This document shows positions 8,613 through 17,474 of a stretch of DNA of 64,000 bases, piece after piece. Under the pieces are notes generated by a model, which had not been told where the DNA came from, did no database searches, and saw only the letters and a list, made by a program, of their open reading frames with translations. Source of the DNA: Luteimicrobium xylanilyticum (GTDB taxonomy: Bacteria; Actinomycetota; Actinomycetes; Actinomycetales; Cellulomonadaceae); NCBI RefSeq assembly GCF_009429125.1, contig NZ_CP045529.1, positions 558,001 through 622,000 of the forward strand. Direction: 5' to 3'. Each line of letters opens with the position of its first letter. The first letter of the stretch is position 1. A program made the position numbers and the translations under genes.

Positions 8613-10520
8613 TCAGCGCCGCCCGTCGACCGCCCGCAACGTCGAGGCGAGGGTGTCCGCGTAGAGGCGGGCGCCCGTCGGGCCGGGGTGTATCCCGTCC
8701 GGACCGAGCGCGTGGGGATCGCTCCGTACGGCCGCGTACCAGTCGCTCACGAACGTGCGGGGGTGGTGTCGAGCGAACGCCCGCAGCTGGTCGTTGTCGG
8801 CGTCCTGCCAAGGACGTGGGACGAAGACGGTCACGAGCACCAGCAGCCGCCTCGGCCCCACTGCCGAGCGGAGCTCGTCGAGCGTGCCGCGGCCCAGGTA
8901 CCCGTTCGTCCCGAGCCCCACGACCACCACGTCCCCGAGCCGGCCCTCGCGCGCGAGCCGTCGGACCACGTCGGGGCCGCGCTGCGGCATCCGGGACACC
9001 TCGGCGTCGACCTGCACCCCGGGGAACGTGCGGAGCAGCGCGGGAGCGGAGGCGAGCATGACCGAGTCCCCGACCGCAGTCACGCGGTCGCCGTCGGGCA
9101 GCCGCCCGGCTGCTCGGCGGTGCTCCTTCCGCGCCGGTGGGGAGGACGTGCCGCGAGGAGGCGCGGAAGGTCCGGCGGGTGTCGTCTCCCGTGTCCTGGT
9201 CGGCGAGGGCAGCGGTGCGTCGCTCGAGGTCGCGGCTGCCTCGGCGAGGGCCCTCTCGCCGGCGGCGACCTGACTCGCCGCGGCGGTCGTCGTCGGTCCG
9301 CTCACCCCCGCCATGACCGAAGCAACGGCTGCGACGGCGACGCCCACGACCACGGCCGTGGGGCGCAGACCGCCACGGACCGGGGCCACCCCAGCCCTGC
9401 GGGCACCGCGCCCGACGAGACCCGGCACCCTGCGGTCCAGGAAGGGACGCTCGACGAACCGCCACGAGAGCCCGGCGAGCACCAGGGTGAGGACGACGGT
9501 CAGGATCGCCACGAGCAGGGTCCGCGGACCCGGTCCGGGCTCGTCGAGCCGGGAGCGCAGCACGACGAGCAGCGGCCAGTGCCACAGGTAGATGCCGTAG
9601 GAGCGCCGGCCCAGCCAGCGGAGCGCCGACGACGAAAGGACGCGGTTGACGGGAGTGCCGGTCCGCGAAGCCGAGGCGACGAGCGCCGCGGTGGTCACGG
9701 CGACGACGGGCAGGCCCAGCACGGTGCTGGTTCCGTCGCCTCCCCGGAGACGGAGGAAGAGCCACACGAGAGCGGCCAGTCCGGCGAGACCCACGACCGC
9801 GCTGGTCCCGCGTGCCGGCGGCCGAGAGGACGCTTCGGCGCGTCGCGCGGGCCGGGCGTCCGCTCGCTGCGCGAGGGCGAGCGCCGCCCCGGCGAGCAGC
9901 CCGAACGCGTGGGTGTCGGAGCCGTAGTACGCACGGCTGACGCCCGACCTCGCCGTCACGACGGCGGCCGTGACCGCAGACACGAGTGCGAGCGCGAGCA
10001 CGGTGCGGGCCCGTGCCGAGGGCCGCCTGACGACGGCCACGACGACGGTGAGCACGAACGGCCACACGAGGTAGAACTGCTCCTCGACCGCCAGCGACCA
10101 GAGGTTCTGGAGGACGGGCGGCGAGCCCTGGGCGAAGTAGTCGCTGCCGTCGGCCACCAGCGTCCAGTTGCTCGTGAAGGTCAGCGCGGAGAGAAGCTGT
10201 CGGCCCCAGCCCACGGCCGGGTCGCCGCGCAGGACGAGCAGGAGCGACCCGCAGACCAGCAGCATCGCGACGAGCGCCGGCAGGATCCTGCGGGCGCGAC
10301 GCAGCCAGAACCGGCCGAGCAGGATCTGGCCCCTCAGCTCGCGCTCCACGAGGAGCTGTCGCGTGATGAGGTAGCCGCTCAGCACGAAGAACACGTCGAC
10401 CCCGGCGTACCCGCCGGGCAGCAGGGTGGGGTCGAGGTGGAAGACGACGACCGCGACGACGGCGACCGCCCGCAGCCCGTCGAGGGGTGCGAGCCGGCGT
10501 GAGGACGAGGGTGCGTGCAC
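8613..10520 (-). CDS. Membrane acyltransferase with SGNH domain (OatA/OafA-like)
   Basis: A 635-aa protein. Residues 1-380 form an Acyltransferase_3 domain with about ten membrane helices. Signatures are LDGLRAVAVVAVVVFHL with the catalytic His, FFVLSGYLITRQLL, NLWSLAVEEQFYLVWP and SYGIYLWHWPLLV. A Ser/Thr/Pro linker leads to an extracytoplasmic SGNH hydrolase-like domain with AVGDSVMLASAP, VVGLGTNGYL and GIHPGPTGARLY. This is the architecture of enzymes that O-acetylate peptidoglycan or surface glycans. GTG 10520 is chosen because GGAG lies 7 nt upstream and the domain starts about 15 residues later; in-frame sequence runs further but looks non-coding. Divergent from the operon at 10713. Confidence 0.9.
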   Translation of the reverse strand: MHAPSSSRRLAPLDGLRAVAVVAVVVFHLDPTLLPGGYAGVDVFFVLSGYLITRQLLVERELRGQILLGRFWLRRARRILPALVAMLLVCGSLLLVLRGDPAVGWGRQLLSALTFTSNWTLVADGSDYFAQGSPPVLQNLWSLAVEEQFYLVWPFVLTVVVAVVRRPSARARTVLALALVSAVTAAVVTARSGVSRAYYGSDTHAFGLLAGAALALAQRADARPARRAEASSRPPARGTSAVVGLAGLAALVWLFLRLRGGDGTSTVLGLPVVAVTTAALVASASRTGTPVNRVLSSSALRWLGRRSYGIYLWHWPLLVVLRSRLDEPGPGPRTLLVAILTVVLTLVLAGLSWRFVERPFLDRRVPGLVGRGARRAGVAPVRGGLRPTAVVVGVAVAAVASVMAGVSGPTTTAAASQVAAGERALAEAAATSSDAPLPSPTRTRETTPAGPSAPPRGTSSPPARKEHRRAAGRLPDGDRVTAVGDSVMLASAPALLRTFPGVQVDAEVSRMPQRGPDVVRRLAREGRLGDVVVVGLGTNGYLGRGTLDELRSAVGPRRLLVLVTVFVPRPWQDADNDQLRAFARHHPRTFVSDWYAAVRSDPHALGPDGIHPGPTGARLYADTLASTLRAVDGRR

Positions 10521-10712
10521 GGTCTGCTCCGGGGGATGTCGAGCCGGCGCCTGATCGGGTGTCGGCCCCTGCACGGTAGGAGGCTCTCCGGGCGCTCCTC
10601 GCTCGCCACAGGGCCCTGCCACCGAACTGCCACGGAGCTGCGACGCGCATGACACGCAGCACTGCCTACGCTCGGTCTGCGGCCCGGTGGGCTGACCACG
10701 GAAGGAGGCGGA

Positions 10713-11228
10713 ATGACGATCCCAGGAGCCCGCAGACGGCTCAGTCGGGGGCTGGTCGCGGTGCTCGTGACCGCGCTCGCGGCGCTCGTCGCGCTGACCG
10801 GGGCGGCGTTCCAGCTCTCGCGCAGCTACGCGGACGACGCCCCGCACGTGAGCGTGCTCGCGACGTCCACCCTGCGCGCCGAGAGGGCCTACCTCGTCGA
10901 CTGCTCGCACCAGCCCGTGTTCCGTCCGACGAGCTTCACGGTGACCTGCGGTGACGCCAACGCGGCGATCGAGTCGGTCGACTGGTCGCGGTGGACCACG
11001 GCAGAGGCGGAAGGCACGGCGACCTACGTCGAGAACGACTGTGACCCCTACTGCGCTGCCGGGCACCTGCGCGAGTACCCCGTCGAGGTCCGCGCGGACC
11101 GGGTCTCCAGGGACGGCTCAGCACACGTCTTCCGTCGGCTCGTGCTCACCTTCCCGGACCGGCATCCCGGGTGGGTGACCGGAGGACGCACGACGTTCGA
11201 CGTCGACTTCCGTGAGTCGGGCGCGTGA
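10713..11228 (+). CDS. Secreted or membrane-anchored Cys-rich protein
   Basis: 171 aa. An N-terminal hydrophobic segment (LVAVLVTALAALVALTGAAF) serves as signal or anchor. The mature part has four Cys around FTVTCGDANAAIE and YVENDCDPYCAAGH plus a Trp-rich stretch (VDWSRW). I recognise this C-DAN / NDC-P-CAAG arrangement from small secreted actinobacterial proteins of unknown function; two disulfides are likely. GGAAGGAGG sits 6 nt before ATG. It heads an operon with a response regulator and kinase (4-bp overlaps), so it may be the periplasmic sensor partner or an output of that pair. Confidence 0.75.
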   Translation: MTIPGARRRLSRGLVAVLVTALAALVALTGAAFQLSRSYADDAPHVSVLATSTLRAERAYLVDCSHQPVFRPTSFTVTCGDANAAIESVDWSRWTTAEAEGTATYVENDCDPYCAAGHLREYPVEVRADRVSRDGSAHVFRRLVLTFPDRHPGWVTGGRTTFDVDFRESGA

Positions 11229-11905
11229 GCGCGGAGGGGTGCCACGTCCTCCTCGTCGAGGACGACGTCGACGTGAGGGAGACGACGGCGCTGCTCCTCA
11301 CCCGGCACGGCTTCCACGTCGGGACTGCCGTCGACGGGGTGGAAGGGGAGCGGGCGCTGCGGGAGGGCAGCTTCGACGTCGCCGTCGTGGACGTCGCGAT
11401 GCCGCGGATGGACGGCCTGACCCTGACGCGGCGGGTGCGGGAGTGGTCCGACGTCCCGATCCTCCTGCTCACGGCGCGCGACCTCCCGGGCGACGTGGTC
11501 TCAGGGCTCGACGCGGGCGCGGACGACCACGTGGCCAAGCCGTACGACGGCGAGGTGCTTGCCGCGCGCGTGCGGGCTCTCGCGCGCCGGCCGGCGCGCC
11601 GGGGCGTGGTCGAAGAGGTCGGGGACGTCGTCGTGGACCGGGGCGCCCGCACCGTGGTGCGGGGCGGCGCACCCGTGTCGTTGAGCTCGACCGAGTTCCG
11701 GCTTCTCGAGCTCCTGCTCGACCATCGGGGGGCCGCGATCGAGCGTGCGGAGGCTCTGCGCCGCGTGTGGGGCGACGAGCAGTGGACGGACGCTCGCGTC
11801 GTCGACACGAACGTGAAGCGGCTGCGGGGGAAGCTCGGCGACGACGTGATCGAGACGGTGCGGGGGTTCGGCTACCGGCTGGTCGACGTCGGAGGGCGCG
11901 GATGA
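11225..11905 (+). CDS. OmpR/PhoB-family response regulator
   Basis: A 226-aa two-domain regulator. The receiver domain (about 1-118) has the acidic pair LLVEDDVDV, the phospho-acceptor Asp in VAVVDVAMPRMDG, the Thr/Ser position in LLLTARD, and the Lys in HVAKPYDG. The C-terminal winged helix (about 130-222) has LSSTEFRLLELLLDHRG and VVDTNVKRLRGKLG. It starts at GTG 11225 inside the upstream stop and overlaps the kinase gene by 4 bp, so it is almost certainly paired with that kinase. The target genes are unknown. Confidence 0.93.
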   Translation: MSAEGCHVLLVEDDVDVRETTALLLTRHGFHVGTAVDGVEGERALREGSFDVAVVDVAMPRMDGLTLTRRVREWSDVPILLLTARDLPGDVVSGLDAGADDHVAKPYDGEVLAARVRALARRPARRGVVEEVGDVVVDRGARTVVRGGAPVSLSSTEFRLLELLLDHRGAAIERAEALRRVWGDEQWTDARVVDTNVKRLRGKLGDDVIETVRGFGYRLVDVGGRG

Positions 11906-13146
11906 CGCCGTGGTACCGGTCCATCCGCACGCGGATCGGGGCGGCCGTGGCACTGACGTCGCTGCTGTCGGCGCTGCTGCTCGGGCTCGCCGTGGACAGG
12001 TCGATCATGGTGGGCGGGCGGAACGCGCTGCGCGCGGAGGCGTTGCAGTCCCTTGCGGTCTCGGCCGCCGCGTACGACATTTCGGGCACCGTGCCGTCGT
12101 CGAGCTCGGTGGGGTCCGACGCGACGCGCCTGCCGCGCCCGCTGCGGGCGGCGCTGAGGCCGGGACGTGCGGTCACCTGGTTCGACGGTCACGACATGTG
12201 GGCCGCCCAGCGGCTCGAGGGTGGACGCGTCCTCAGCCTGCGCGCGCCGGGAGCAAGGCTGCTCGAGCAGCGTGCGTCGATGCACCGGACGCTCGGGGCG
12301 ACGGCGGGTGGCGTGGTCCTGTTCGCACTCGTGGGTGGATGGGTGGTGGCGGGGTCCATCACGTCCCGGCTGCGGCGCGCGGCCAGAGCGGTGGGGGCAG
12401 GCTCCGGGGTGCAGGACGTCGTCGGCCGGGGCGACGGCGCCGCGCGGCTGCTCGGGTCGGGGCCTGGTCCGCGCGACGAGGTCCGCGAGCTGGTCGACCG
12501 GATCGACGTGCTGACCGGCTCGCTCGCGGCGCGCCTGGACCGTGAGCGCGCCTTCTCGGCCGACGTCGCGCACGAGCTGCGGACCCCGATGACGGCCCTC
12601 GTCTCGGCGGCCGAGCTGCTGCCTGACGGGCCGGAGGCAACCCTGGTACGGCGCCAGACGGTCCGTCTGCGCCGTCTGACCGACGACCTTCTCGAGCTCG
12701 CACGGGCCGAGCAGCCGGAGGTAGTCGTCCTCGAGCCTCGTGATCTCGCGACCGTGGTGCGGCGGATGGTGGAGGGGCAGGAAGGGGTCACCCTCTCGGT
12801 CGTCTCGTCGGACGTCGTCCGTACCGAGCCTCGGCGGCTCGAACGGGTCGTGCAGAACCTCGTCGCCAACGGTCTGCGGCACGGCGGGGGCGAGGTGCGG
12901 GTCGTGGTGGAGGGCCGTACCGTCCGCGTCGAGGACGACGGCCCCGGGTTCCCGGCCGAGCTGCTCCGCGACGGGCCACGCAGGTTCCGGTCGCTCGGAG
13001 CGGCGCCGGGTTCCGGCCTGGGGTTGAGCATCGTCTCGGCCCTGGCTGTCGGCCTCGAGGCACGGGTCGAGCTCGCGGGTGGCGAGAGAGGCGCCGTCGT
13101 GACCGTGCTCCTTCCGGGGGCGGCGCAGCGCGACGCGCGGGAGTGA
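11902..13146 (+). CDS. Two-component sensor histidine kinase
   Basis: A 414-aa membrane kinase. TM1 is near residues 11-32 (AAVALTSLLSALLLGLAV), a short extracytoplasmic sensor of about 100 residues follows, and TM2 is at about 134-155. Then a HAMP-like segment, the H box DVAHELRTPMTALVSAAELL (phospho-His), the N box VVQNLVANGLRHG, the G1 box VEDDGPGFPAE, and G2 GSGLGLSIV. It is relatively short, with a compact catalytic domain. Cotranscribed with its regulator and the secreted Cys-rich protein; the latter's location suggests an envelope-related signal. Confidence 0.92.
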   Translation: MTPWYRSIRTRIGAAVALTSLLSALLLGLAVDRSIMVGGRNALRAEALQSLAVSAAAYDISGTVPSSSSVGSDATRLPRPLRAALRPGRAVTWFDGHDMWAAQRLEGGRVLSLRAPGARLLEQRASMHRTLGATAGGVVLFALVGGWVVAGSITSRLRRAARAVGAGSGVQDVVGRGDGAARLLGSGPGPRDEVRELVDRIDVLTGSLAARLDRERAFSADVAHELRTPMTALVSAAELLPDGPEATLVRRQTVRLRRLTDDLLELARAEQPEVVVLEPRDLATVVRRMVEGQEGVTLSVVSSDVVRTEPRRLERVVQNLVANGLRHGGGEVRVVVEGRTVRVEDDGPGFPAELLRDGPRRFRSLGAAPGSGLGLSIVSALAVGLEARVELAGGERGAVVTVLLPGAAQRDARE

Positions 13147-13184
13147 TGGGGGCGCCCCGGGTGGGAGGCCCCTGGTCGCGGCCG

Positions 13185-13262
13185 TCAGAAGTGCGTGCCG
13201 CCGTCGATACGGACCTCGGTGCCGGTGATGAAGCTCCCGTCGTCGCTGAGCAGCATGCCCAC
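13185..13262 (-). pseudogene. C-terminal remnant of a short-chain dehydrogenase
   Basis: On the minus strand the last 25 codons of an SDR-family oxidoreductase are readable: MLLSDDGSFITGTEV then RIDGGTHF and a stop. S-x-x-x-ITG-x-x-x-x-DGG is the typical SDR C terminus. Upstream, the frame loses SDR character within a few codons, and no Tyr-x-x-x-Lys active-site region exists in the 130 bp before the helicase gene. It is therefore a degraded fragment. The rest of the gap 13263-13395 shows no recognisable gene. Confidence 0.65.
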
Positions 13263-13395
13263 ACGACGACGGCCTGCTCGCAGCCGTCGCGCCCGACGGC
13301 GACCCGTCGCTGCCGGCGCTGCGCGCTTCGGCTGCTACGTCGGCCATCCGCGTCGCCTACCGACCGTCCATCCGCGGAGCTCGCCCGCTCCGGTC

Positions 13396-16092
13396 TCAGC
13401 GGTCGGCGGGCTCAGCGGGCGCGAGCGCGAGCACCGCGTCGAGGAGGCGGAGCGCGCCGTGCTTGTCGAGGGGGTTGTTGTAGTTCCCGCACTTCGGGGA
13501 CTGCACGCACGCGGGGCAGCCGTCGGTGCACGGGCACGATCGGATCGCGTCGCGGGTGGCGCGCAGCCACGTCGCGCCGAGGTGGTAGCCGCGCTCCGCG
13601 AACCCGGCGCCGCCCGCGAGACCGTCGTAGACGAAGACCGTCGCCCGCTCGGTGTCCACGTGCAGCGCAGTCGACACGCCACCGAGGTCCCACCGGTCGC
13701 ACGTCGCGAGCAGCGGCAGCAGCCCGATCGACGCGTGCTCCGCCGCGTGCAGCGCGCCCGGGACGCCCTCGTCCGTGAGGCCGGCGCCCTCGAGGAGCGC
13801 GGTGGGGACCGACCACCACACCGCCGTCGTCGGCAGGGTGCGCTCGGGCAGGTCGAGGTCCTCGGTCGACAGGATCCGCAGGTCCGGAAGGTGCCGGCGC
13901 TGGAAGCTCACGACCTGGCTCGTCACCTCGACCGGGCCGTAGCCCCAGCGGACGTCACCGTCGGCGAGCCCAGCGTCACCGTCGGCGTCACCGTCTGCGC
14001 GGGGCGGCCCCGCCCACGTGCGAGCGAGGAGCGGCTCCTTGCTCGCGAGGCGGATGGTCGTCGTCGTGCGGGACCAGGTCCCGTAGTCGACGGTGCCGGG
14101 CTCCGCGATCGCGACCTCCAGCTCGCCTGACGGCCCGGCCTCGAGCGACGTCACGACGAACGTCCGCCCCTGGTGCACGTACACGGCGCCGGGATGGACC
14201 GTCCCGTCGGCCGACGCGGCGTCGACCGTGCCGAGCAGGCGTCCGGTCTCCGCCTCGACGACCCGCACGGGCGGCCCGCCCGACCCGCGCAGGTCCGCCA
14301 TCGCGGCGGCGGAGCGCGCGTGCGTCCAGTACCACCCGGACGTCCGACGGCGCAGCGCACCCCGCGCCACCAGCACGTCGAGCAGCTCACGCAGATGGGC
14401 GGGGTCGCCGAACCTCGTCAGCTCGTCGGCGCGCAGCGGGAGCTCGGCGGCGGCCGCGCACAGGTGTGGCGCGAGGACGTACGGGTTCGAGGGGTCGAAC
14501 ACGGTCGCCTCGAGGGGTGCCTCGAAGATCGCCTCCGGATGGTGCACGAGGTAGGTGTCGAGGGGGTCCTCGCGCGCGACGAACGCGACGAGCCCCTCGG
14601 CACCGGCGCGCCCGGCGCGACCCGCCTGCTGCCACAGCGACATCCGGGTCCCGGGCCACCCGGCGACGAGGACCGCGTCGAGCCCCGACACGTCGACACC
14701 CAGCTCGAGGGCGTTGGTCGTCGCGAGCCCCCGCACGAGCCCGGTGCGGAGCGCGTCCTCGAGCTCGCGCCGCTCCTCGGGCAGGAACCCGCCGCGGTAC
14801 GCGGCGACGGACGCGGCGGCTACCTCGCCGTCGCTCCCCGGCCCGCTCCCGAGCGCGTGCCGCAGGTGGTCCTGCGTCGCCGACGCGACGGACTCCGCAC
14901 CCCGGCGCGACCGGGTGAACGCGAGCGTCCGCGCCCCGGACGCGACGAGGTCGGCGAGCAGGTGAGCGGCCTCGGCGGTCGCGGAACGGCGCGGGCGGTC
15001 GGCCGCGTCCCCGACGACGGCCGGTGCGTCGGGCTCGTCGACGAGCCCGAGATCGTCGTGCGCGGTCGGGTCGACGACGAGCGACTCGACGAGCGCCGCG
15101 TCGGCAGCCGCCCGCCCGGCGGGCGCCGCGTCGCCCGCATGCCGCAGCGCCGCGGCCGCCTCGAGCGGGTCGCCACCGGGCAGCTCGGGCGGCTCCCACA
15201 GGACGAACGTCTTGCGCCCGACGGGGCTGGCGTCGTCGTCGACCGTGAGCACGTCCTCGGGGGCGACGCCGATGAGGCGCGCCGCGGTCGCGGACGGGTC
15301 GGCCGTCGTCGCGGACGCCACGGCGAACGTCGGACCGGCCGCCCCCGGTGCGCCCGGGACCCGGGAGTAGTACGCGGCGAGCCGCCGCAGCCGACGCAGG
15401 ACGAGGGCCACGTGCGCCCCGAACACCCCGCGGTACGCGTGCCCCTCGTCGACGACGACGTACCGCAGGCTCCGCAGCAGCCGGGCCCAGCGCTTGTGGT
15501 CGGGGAGCAGCGCGAAGTGCAGGAAGTCGGGGTTGGTGAGCACGACGTCGGCGTGCTCGCGGACCCACTGGCGTTCCTCGAAGCCGGTGTCCCCGTCGCA
15601 GGTCGCGACCCGCAGGTCGACCTTGGCGCCGCCGGCAGCCCGGCCGGACGCGTCGAGCACGCGCTCGAGCGCGGAGAGCTGGTCGGCGGCGAGCGCCTTC
15701 GTGGGGCACAGGTAGAGGACGGAGCCGCGTCGGGCGGCGGTCTCGATCCGCCCCGCCTCCAGCACCGAGGCGGCCGCCCGGTCACGAGCGTCCTCCCGCA
15801 CGGCGGTCAGCGCCGGCAGCCAGAAGGCGAGCGACTTGCCGGACCCGGTCGACGTCGCCAGCGCCACGTGCCGGCGGTCGTGCAGGGCCTCGGCGGCGGT
15901 GGCCTGGTGCGCCCACGGCCGCTCGACGCCGAGCTCGCGGTACCCGGCGACGAGCTGCGGGTCGGCCCACACCGGCCAGTCGGCCCGCACGCCCTCGCGG
16001 GCCGGCAGCACCTCGACGTGACGCACCGACTCGGAGCGGCGACCCCCGCCGAGGAGCACGTCGAGCAGAGGGCTGGGGGCACCGTCGGGCAT
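13396..16092 (-). CDS. DEAD/DEAH-box helicase with DUF1998 zinc module
   Basis: 898-aa superfamily 2 helicase of the 'helicase/secretion neighbourhood' type (TIGR03817; Rv3649). Motif I is ATSTGSGKSLAFWLPAL, motif II VVDEGHAYRGVFG, motif III-like VASATTADP, and motif VI QQAGRAGRAG. The C-terminal DUF1998 part has four closely spaced Cys (CPCTDGCPACVQSPKCGNYN) that resemble the metal-binding site of MrfA/MrfB-like helicases implicated in DNA repair. ATG 16092 gives MPDGAPSP; the upstream in-frame codons lie within an inverted repeat and look non-coding. Linkage to the tad genes is conserved among actinobacteria, although the function is not obviously related. Confidence 0.93.
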   Translation of the reverse strand: MPDGAPSPLLDVLLGGGRRSESVRHVEVLPAREGVRADWPVWADPQLVAGYRELGVERPWAHQATAAEALHDRRHVALATSTGSGKSLAFWLPALTAVREDARDRAAASVLEAGRIETAARRGSVLYLCPTKALAADQLSALERVLDASGRAAGGAKVDLRVATCDGDTGFEERQWVREHADVVLTNPDFLHFALLPDHKRWARLLRSLRYVVVDEGHAYRGVFGAHVALVLRRLRRLAAYYSRVPGAPGAAGPTFAVASATTADPSATAARLIGVAPEDVLTVDDDASPVGRKTFVLWEPPELPGGDPLEAAAALRHAGDAAPAGRAAADAALVESLVVDPTAHDDLGLVDEPDAPAVVGDAADRPRRSATAEAAHLLADLVASGARTLAFTRSRRGAESVASATQDHLRHALGSGPGSDGEVAAASVAAYRGGFLPEERRELEDALRTGLVRGLATTNALELGVDVSGLDAVLVAGWPGTRMSLWQQAGRAGRAGAEGLVAFVAREDPLDTYLVHHPEAIFEAPLEATVFDPSNPYVLAPHLCAAAAELPLRADELTRFGDPAHLRELLDVLVARGALRRRTSGWYWTHARSAAAMADLRGSGGPPVRVVEAETGRLLGTVDAASADGTVHPGAVYVHQGRTFVVTSLEAGPSGELEVAIAEPGTVDYGTWSRTTTTIRLASKEPLLARTWAGPPRADGDADGDAGLADGDVRWGYGPVEVTSQVVSFQRRHLPDLRILSTEDLDLPERTLPTTAVWWSVPTALLEGAGLTDEGVPGALHAAEHASIGLLPLLATCDRWDLGGVSTALHVDTERATVFVYDGLAGGAGFAERGYHLGATWLRATRDAIRSCPCTDGCPACVQSPKCGNYNNPLDKHGALRLLDAVLALAPAEPADR

Positions 16093-16120
16093 GGCCTCGA
16101 CCCTACGTGAACCGGTATCC

Positions 16121-16226
16121 ACGCCCAGCAACACCGAGCCCGCCCTGGTGCGGGCTCAGCGCCCGGTTCGCCCGCGTGCCGTCCGCGACACGCCGCACAG
16201 CCGGACCGCCGTGTGTTGCTGGGCGT
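16121..16226. repeat. 106-bp element with 14-bp perfect terminal inverted repeats
   Basis: Arms 16121-16134 (ACGCCCAGCAACAC) and 16213-16226 are perfect reverse complements. The interior holds a second hairpin, 16136-16142 with 16151-16157 (7-bp stem, 8-nt loop). It lies between the start of the helicase and the stop of the amidohydrolase, both on the minus strand. No target-site duplication is visible. It may be a terminator/cruciform region or a small palindromic mobile element. Confidence 0.6.
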
Positions 16227-16242
16227 TCAAAAAGCGCCGCCG

Positions 16243-17457
16243 TCAGTCGAGCCACTCCCGCGCCGCGACGACGAGCGCCTCGACCCCGTGCTCCAGCGTC
16301 GGGTGGAGCTGCGGCGCGAAGGACGGGGAGTGGTTGGAGGGGATGTCGCTGTCGAGCGTCCCGGCGGCGAACGCGGCGGCGAACCGTTGCGGGTCCTCAC
16401 CGCCGAGCAGCCAGTACACGAGCGGCACGCCGGCCGCGGCGGCGAGCGCGGGGACGTCCTCGCTGCCGGTGATCAGGCCGGGGTCGGCGACACCCTGGTC
16501 GCCGAACGCGGCCCGGAACGCGGCGCCGGTGCGGGCGGTGGCGTCGGGGTCGTTCACGAGCGCCTGGAACGAGTAGCCGATCGTCACCTCGGGCTCGGCG
16601 GGTGCGCCCGCCGCGGCTGCTTCGCCGGCCACGATCCGTCGGACGGCCGCCAGGAGCCTCTCGCGGACCTCCGGCGTGTAGCTCCGGAGGCTCAGGCCCA
16701 GGGTGGCCTCGCCGGGGATGATGTTCTCCTTGGTCCCGGCGTGCACGGACCCGACCGTCACGACGGCCGTCTCCGTGGCGGCGATCTCCCGCGCGACGAC
16801 CGTCTGCAGCCGCATGATCACCGACGCGGCCAGGACGACCGGGTCGACCGTCGTCTCGGGACGCGACCCGTGGCCGCCCCGCCCGAAGAGGCGCACCGTG
16901 AGCGCGTCGGCGCCGGCGAACGACGGTCCCGGACGCAGCCCGATCGTCCCCGCTGGCAGGGGCGTCACGTGCTGGCCGAGGACGACGTCGGGCCGGGGCG
17001 CGTGCTCGTACAGGCCGTCGTCGACCATCGCCTGGGCGCCGGTGCCGAGCTCCTCGGCGGGCTGGAACACGGCGACGACCGTCCCCGACCACGACGCGCG
17101 GTCGGCGACGAGCGCGTCGACGGCGCCGAGCAGGCAGGTCACGTGCACGTCGTGGCCGCACGCGTGCATGACCGGCACGTCCTCGCCGTCGGGGCTCGTG
17201 CCACGGGCCGTGCTGGCGTACGGGAGGCCGGTCTCCTCCTGGACGGGCAGGCCGTCCATGTCGGCGCGGAGCAGCACCGTGGGCCCGTCGCCGTTGGCCA
17301 GGACCCCGACGACGCCGGTCCCGCCGACCCCGTCGCGGACCTCGAGCCCGAGGGCGGTCAGGTGGTCGGCGACGATGCCGGCGGTGCGGTGCTCCGCGTA
17401 CGAGAGCTCGGGGTTGCGGTGGAGGTCGGTGTAGATCGCCTCGAGGTCGAGTGCCAT
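16243..17457 (-). CDS. M20-family amidohydrolase (hippurate / N-acyl amino acid hydrolase type)
   Basis: A 404-aa cytoplasmic zinc amidohydrolase of the M20D group. Visible are LHRNPELSYAEHRTA at the N terminus, the metal motif MHACGHDVHVTCLL, AVFQPAEELGTGAQAMV with the catalytic and metal Glu, GQHVTPLPAG, and a dimerisation domain starting near GRGGHGSRPETTVD. The terminal metal His is in NHSPSFAP. Such enzymes release free amino acids from N-acyl conjugates; the precise substrate is not readable. ATG 17457 begins directly at the conserved MALDLEAIY. There is no clear Shine-Dalgarno, and the VOC gene ends 17 bp upstream, so the two are probably cotranscribed. Confidence 0.9.
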   Translation of the reverse strand: MALDLEAIYTDLHRNPELSYAEHRTAGIVADHLTALGLEVRDGVGGTGVVGVLANGDGPTVLLRADMDGLPVQEETGLPYASTARGTSPDGEDVPVMHACGHDVHVTCLLGAVDALVADRASWSGTVVAVFQPAEELGTGAQAMVDDGLYEHAPRPDVVLGQHVTPLPAGTIGLRPGPSFAGADALTVRLFGRGGHGSRPETTVDPVVLAASVIMRLQTVVAREIAATETAVVTVGSVHAGTKENIIPGEATLGLSLRSYTPEVRERLLAAVRRIVAGEAAAAGAPAEPEVTIGYSFQALVNDPDATARTGAAFRAAFGDQGVADPGLITGSEDVPALAAAAGVPLVYWLLGGEDPQRFAAAFAAGTLDSDIPSNHSPSFAPQLHPTLEHGVEALVVAAREWLD

Positions 17458-17474
17458 GGCGTGACAGTAGACGG

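Noticed and set aside
9695-10699. Additional minus-strand frames inside and upstream of the acyltransferase gene
   Set aside because: They are out-of-frame shadows of the acyltransferase with no start signal or motif.
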